Made by a program: the position numbers and the translations under genes. Of a stretch of DNA of 8,065 bases, positions 6,728-8,065 are shown one piece after another. The number at the start of each line of letters is the position of its first letter. Position 1 is the first letter of the stretch. The notes below the pieces were generated by a model that was not told the origin of the DNA, ran no database searches, and saw only the letters and a list, made by a program, of their open reading frames with translations. The stretch is taken from NCBI GenBank assembly GCA_021803885.1, contig JAJZKY010000183.1, positions 1 through 8,065 on the forward strand, given 5' to 3'. Source of the DNA: Planctomycetota bacterium. Lineage in GTDB: Bacteria > Planctomycetota > Phycisphaerae > WQYP01 > JAJZKY01.

Positions 6728-8065
6728 ATGCGCGAAGTGCGCATCAGTCGACCGCGCTTCGGTCGTCTTCAGCGACAGGGGCCGGTACTGGAGCAGCTTG
6801 AGCAACGTATATACATGAGTTCATTGCCGACGCCATTTGCGAACATGGACATCGGTTCTCCCTCCACCGGCGGTTCGGCCATCTATGTATCCACCAACAA
6901 CCAATGGCAGATCACCGGTGCGGGCACGGGCATTACCGGAACATCCGATCAATTCAACTATAGCTCTGAAAGCTGGACCGGATCAGGCAGTCTTACCGCG
7001 GATGTGGGCGCGGTGGCCAATACCGGAGCCAATGCCCAGGCGGGCGTAATGATTCGCGATACCAGTGCGGCCGGCAGCAGCTTTGCCGCCGTGGTGGAAA
7101 ATTCCAGCGGCACAATCAGCTTTGAATATCGTAACGGATCGGGAACCAATGTCATGGTCAGCACCACGACCGGCACCGTCAATCCGGCATGGGTCAAACT
7201 CTCCGAAACCCAATCCGGCAATACCGATTCCTTCACCGGCCTGTATTCCACCGATGGCGTACACTGGACAGCCGTCAATACCACACCGGTGAACATCGTA
7301 TTCAGCGGAAACACCAGCCTGGCGGGTCTGGCGGTGACCAGCGGAAACGCCAGTCAGGCCCAGACTGTGGACGTCAACAACTTCAGCGCTGCCGCCGGCG
7401 ATACCGCGCCGGGTTCGACGACAACCGCTTCGGCGTTGACATTGCCACCCGACAATTCCCTGACCGATGGTACATGGACGCAGGGGCAATCCGGCGGCAG
7501 CGGTTCGGGTACCGGCACCGTAACTTCAGTCAGTGGCGGGCTGCTGATGTCGGACGGTAATTCGGAACTTGTGACGCTATCGCATACATTTGCGATACCG
7601 GCGGATCAGACTCCCTCCACCTTGCAATTCAGCTTTTCGAACCTTACGTTTAATACCACTGCCACCACGAACATCAACGACGCCTTGGAAGTGGCCTTGC
7701 TCAACGGTGGCGGAACCTCCGTGGTTAACACCATCGCATCCGGACGCGACAGTTTTTTGAATATCACATCAGGCCAGACTGTCGATGCGGCGACGGGCGT
7801 AACAGTGACTCAATCCGGCGGCACATACAATGTCACACTGGATGTATCGGGCCTTACGGCGGGTAGTAACGCCACGCTGGTATTTCGCCTGGTCAGCAAC
7901 AGTGCGTTACCCGGCACATCCGTTGAGATACTCACTCCCGCTGCAGCGCCAACGGTCACGGCGGGTCTGGCAAATGACACCTATCCGCCGGGATCAACCA
8001 ATCCGCAATACCGCACTGATGGTCTGACCACCGATCCTGCCGTCACAGGTACTGTGGCCGATACG
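6728..8065 (+). CDS. Large exported surface-type protein with LEPR-XLL-like leader and DUF1349-like domain, 3' end outside the window
   Basis: Open for 446 codons from the chosen ATG to the window edge. The first ~22 residues are Arg-rich ('MREVRISRPRFGRLQRQG') and lead into 'LEQLEQRIYMSS', which resembles the LEPR-XLL motif found near the N-terminus of very large planctomycete proteins. Residues ~40-220 look like a DUF1349 / concanavalin-type beta sandwich ('WQITGAGTGITGTSDQFNY', 'AGVMIRDTSAAGSSF', 'YSTDGVHWTAV', 'LAGLAVTSGNAS'). Residues ~225-440 form a second beta-rich module ('SGRDSFLNITSG', 'VTVTQSGGTYNVTLDVSGL', 'LVFRLVSN') joined by a Gly/Ser linker. The composition is Thr/Ser/Gly/Asn-rich with hardly any Cys or Lys, as in extracellular proteins. 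The start was chosen for leader length and GGAAG at 6712-6716. The frame is open from 6542, so ATG 6710 or GTG 6590 (after AGGAAGGA, 6573-6580) are alternatives. Likely an export substrate of the neighbouring genes; that role is inferred. Confidence 0.8.
   Translation, partial: MREVRISRPRFGRLQRQGPVLEQLEQRIYMSSLPTPFANMDIGSPSTGGSAIYVSTNNQWQITGAGTGITGTSDQFNYSSESWTGSGSLTADVGAVANTGANAQAGVMIRDTSAAGSSFAAVVENSSGTISFEYRNGSGTNVMVSTTTGTVNPAWVKLSETQSGNTDSFTGLYSTDGVHWTAVNTTPVNIVFSGNTSLAGLAVTSGNASQAQTVDVNNFSAAAGDTAPGSTTTASALTLPPDNSLTDGTWTQGQSGGSGSGTGTVTSVSGGLLMSDGNSELVTLSHTFAIPADQTPSTLQFSFSNLTFNTTATTNINDALEVALLNGGGTSVVNTIASGRDSFLNITSGQTVDAATGVTVTQSGGTYNVTLDVSGLTAGSNATLVFRLVSNSALPGTSVEILTPAAAPTVTAGLANDTYPPGSTNPQYRTDGLTTDPAVTGTVADT
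6785..6820 (+). other. LEPR-XLL-like N-terminal motif
   Basis: These codons give 'VLEQLEQRIYMS'. Set against the usual LEP-LEPR-x-LLS pattern, both Leu-Glu pairs, the Arg and the Ser are kept, while Pro is replaced by Gln twice and the Leu-Leu by Tyr-Met. It sits directly after an Arg-rich stretch and before the first folded domain, where the motif is normally found. Its biochemical role is not established; processing or sorting is a plausible reading. Confidence 0.6.

Noticed and set aside
6570..6818. 82-codon open frame preceding the surface-protein gene
   Set aside because: It overlaps the leader of the better-supported frame and has no recognisable domain; kept only as a weak alternative.
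1..8065. CRISPR arrays, tRNA or rRNA genes, insertion sequences
   Set aside because: No regularly spaced repeats, tRNA-like cloverleaf, transposase-like protein or terminal inverted repeats were seen on either strand.

Overview
The window reads as a chromosomal segment of a planctomycete-like bacterium (Planctomycetota, possibly Phycisphaerae). This is inferred from gene types and architecture, because there is no rRNA or other marker gene. The clues are an M50 membrane protease with a PqqD-like N-terminus and an HlyD-like C-terminus, a GAF-HlyD fusion, a TolC-like lipoprotein, and a large surface-type protein with an LEPR-XLL-like N-terminal motif. Base composition is moderately GC-rich.

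Layout. Positions 1690 to 1 (minus strand) hold the 5' 563 codons of the PqqD-like/M50/HlyD protein, which runs off the left edge. Positions 1691-1985 are a divergent intergenic region with two candidate promoters and two short palindromes. Positions 1986-6236 (plus strand) hold a tight three-gene operon. It encodes a secreted RND/HlyD-type periplasmic adaptor, then a GAF-TM-HlyD inner-membrane adaptor that overlaps it by 4 nt (ATGA), then a TolC-family outer-membrane lipoprotein 13 nt downstream. Positions 6237-6727 are a 491-base gap with a candidate sigma70 promoter and small possible RNA structures. From about 6728 to the right edge runs the open 5' part of a large Thr/Ser/Gly/Asn-rich surface protein with an LEPR-XLL-like leader, a DUF1349-like beta-sandwich domain and a second beta-rich module.

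How they may work together. The four left-hand genes supply a cytoplasmic leader-reading module (PqqD-like), a membrane protease, up to three adaptor domains spanning the periplasm and an outer-membrane channel. No ABC ATPase or RND pump is present in the window. The gene immediately downstream encodes a probable exported protein with a conserved-type N-terminal leader. My working hypothesis is a protease-coupled, TolC-dependent export apparatus in which the PqqD-like/M50 protein recognises and perhaps cleaves the leader of large LEPR-XLL proteins. The gene calls are well supported. The functional link between apparatus and cargo is inference from adjacency and domain logic.
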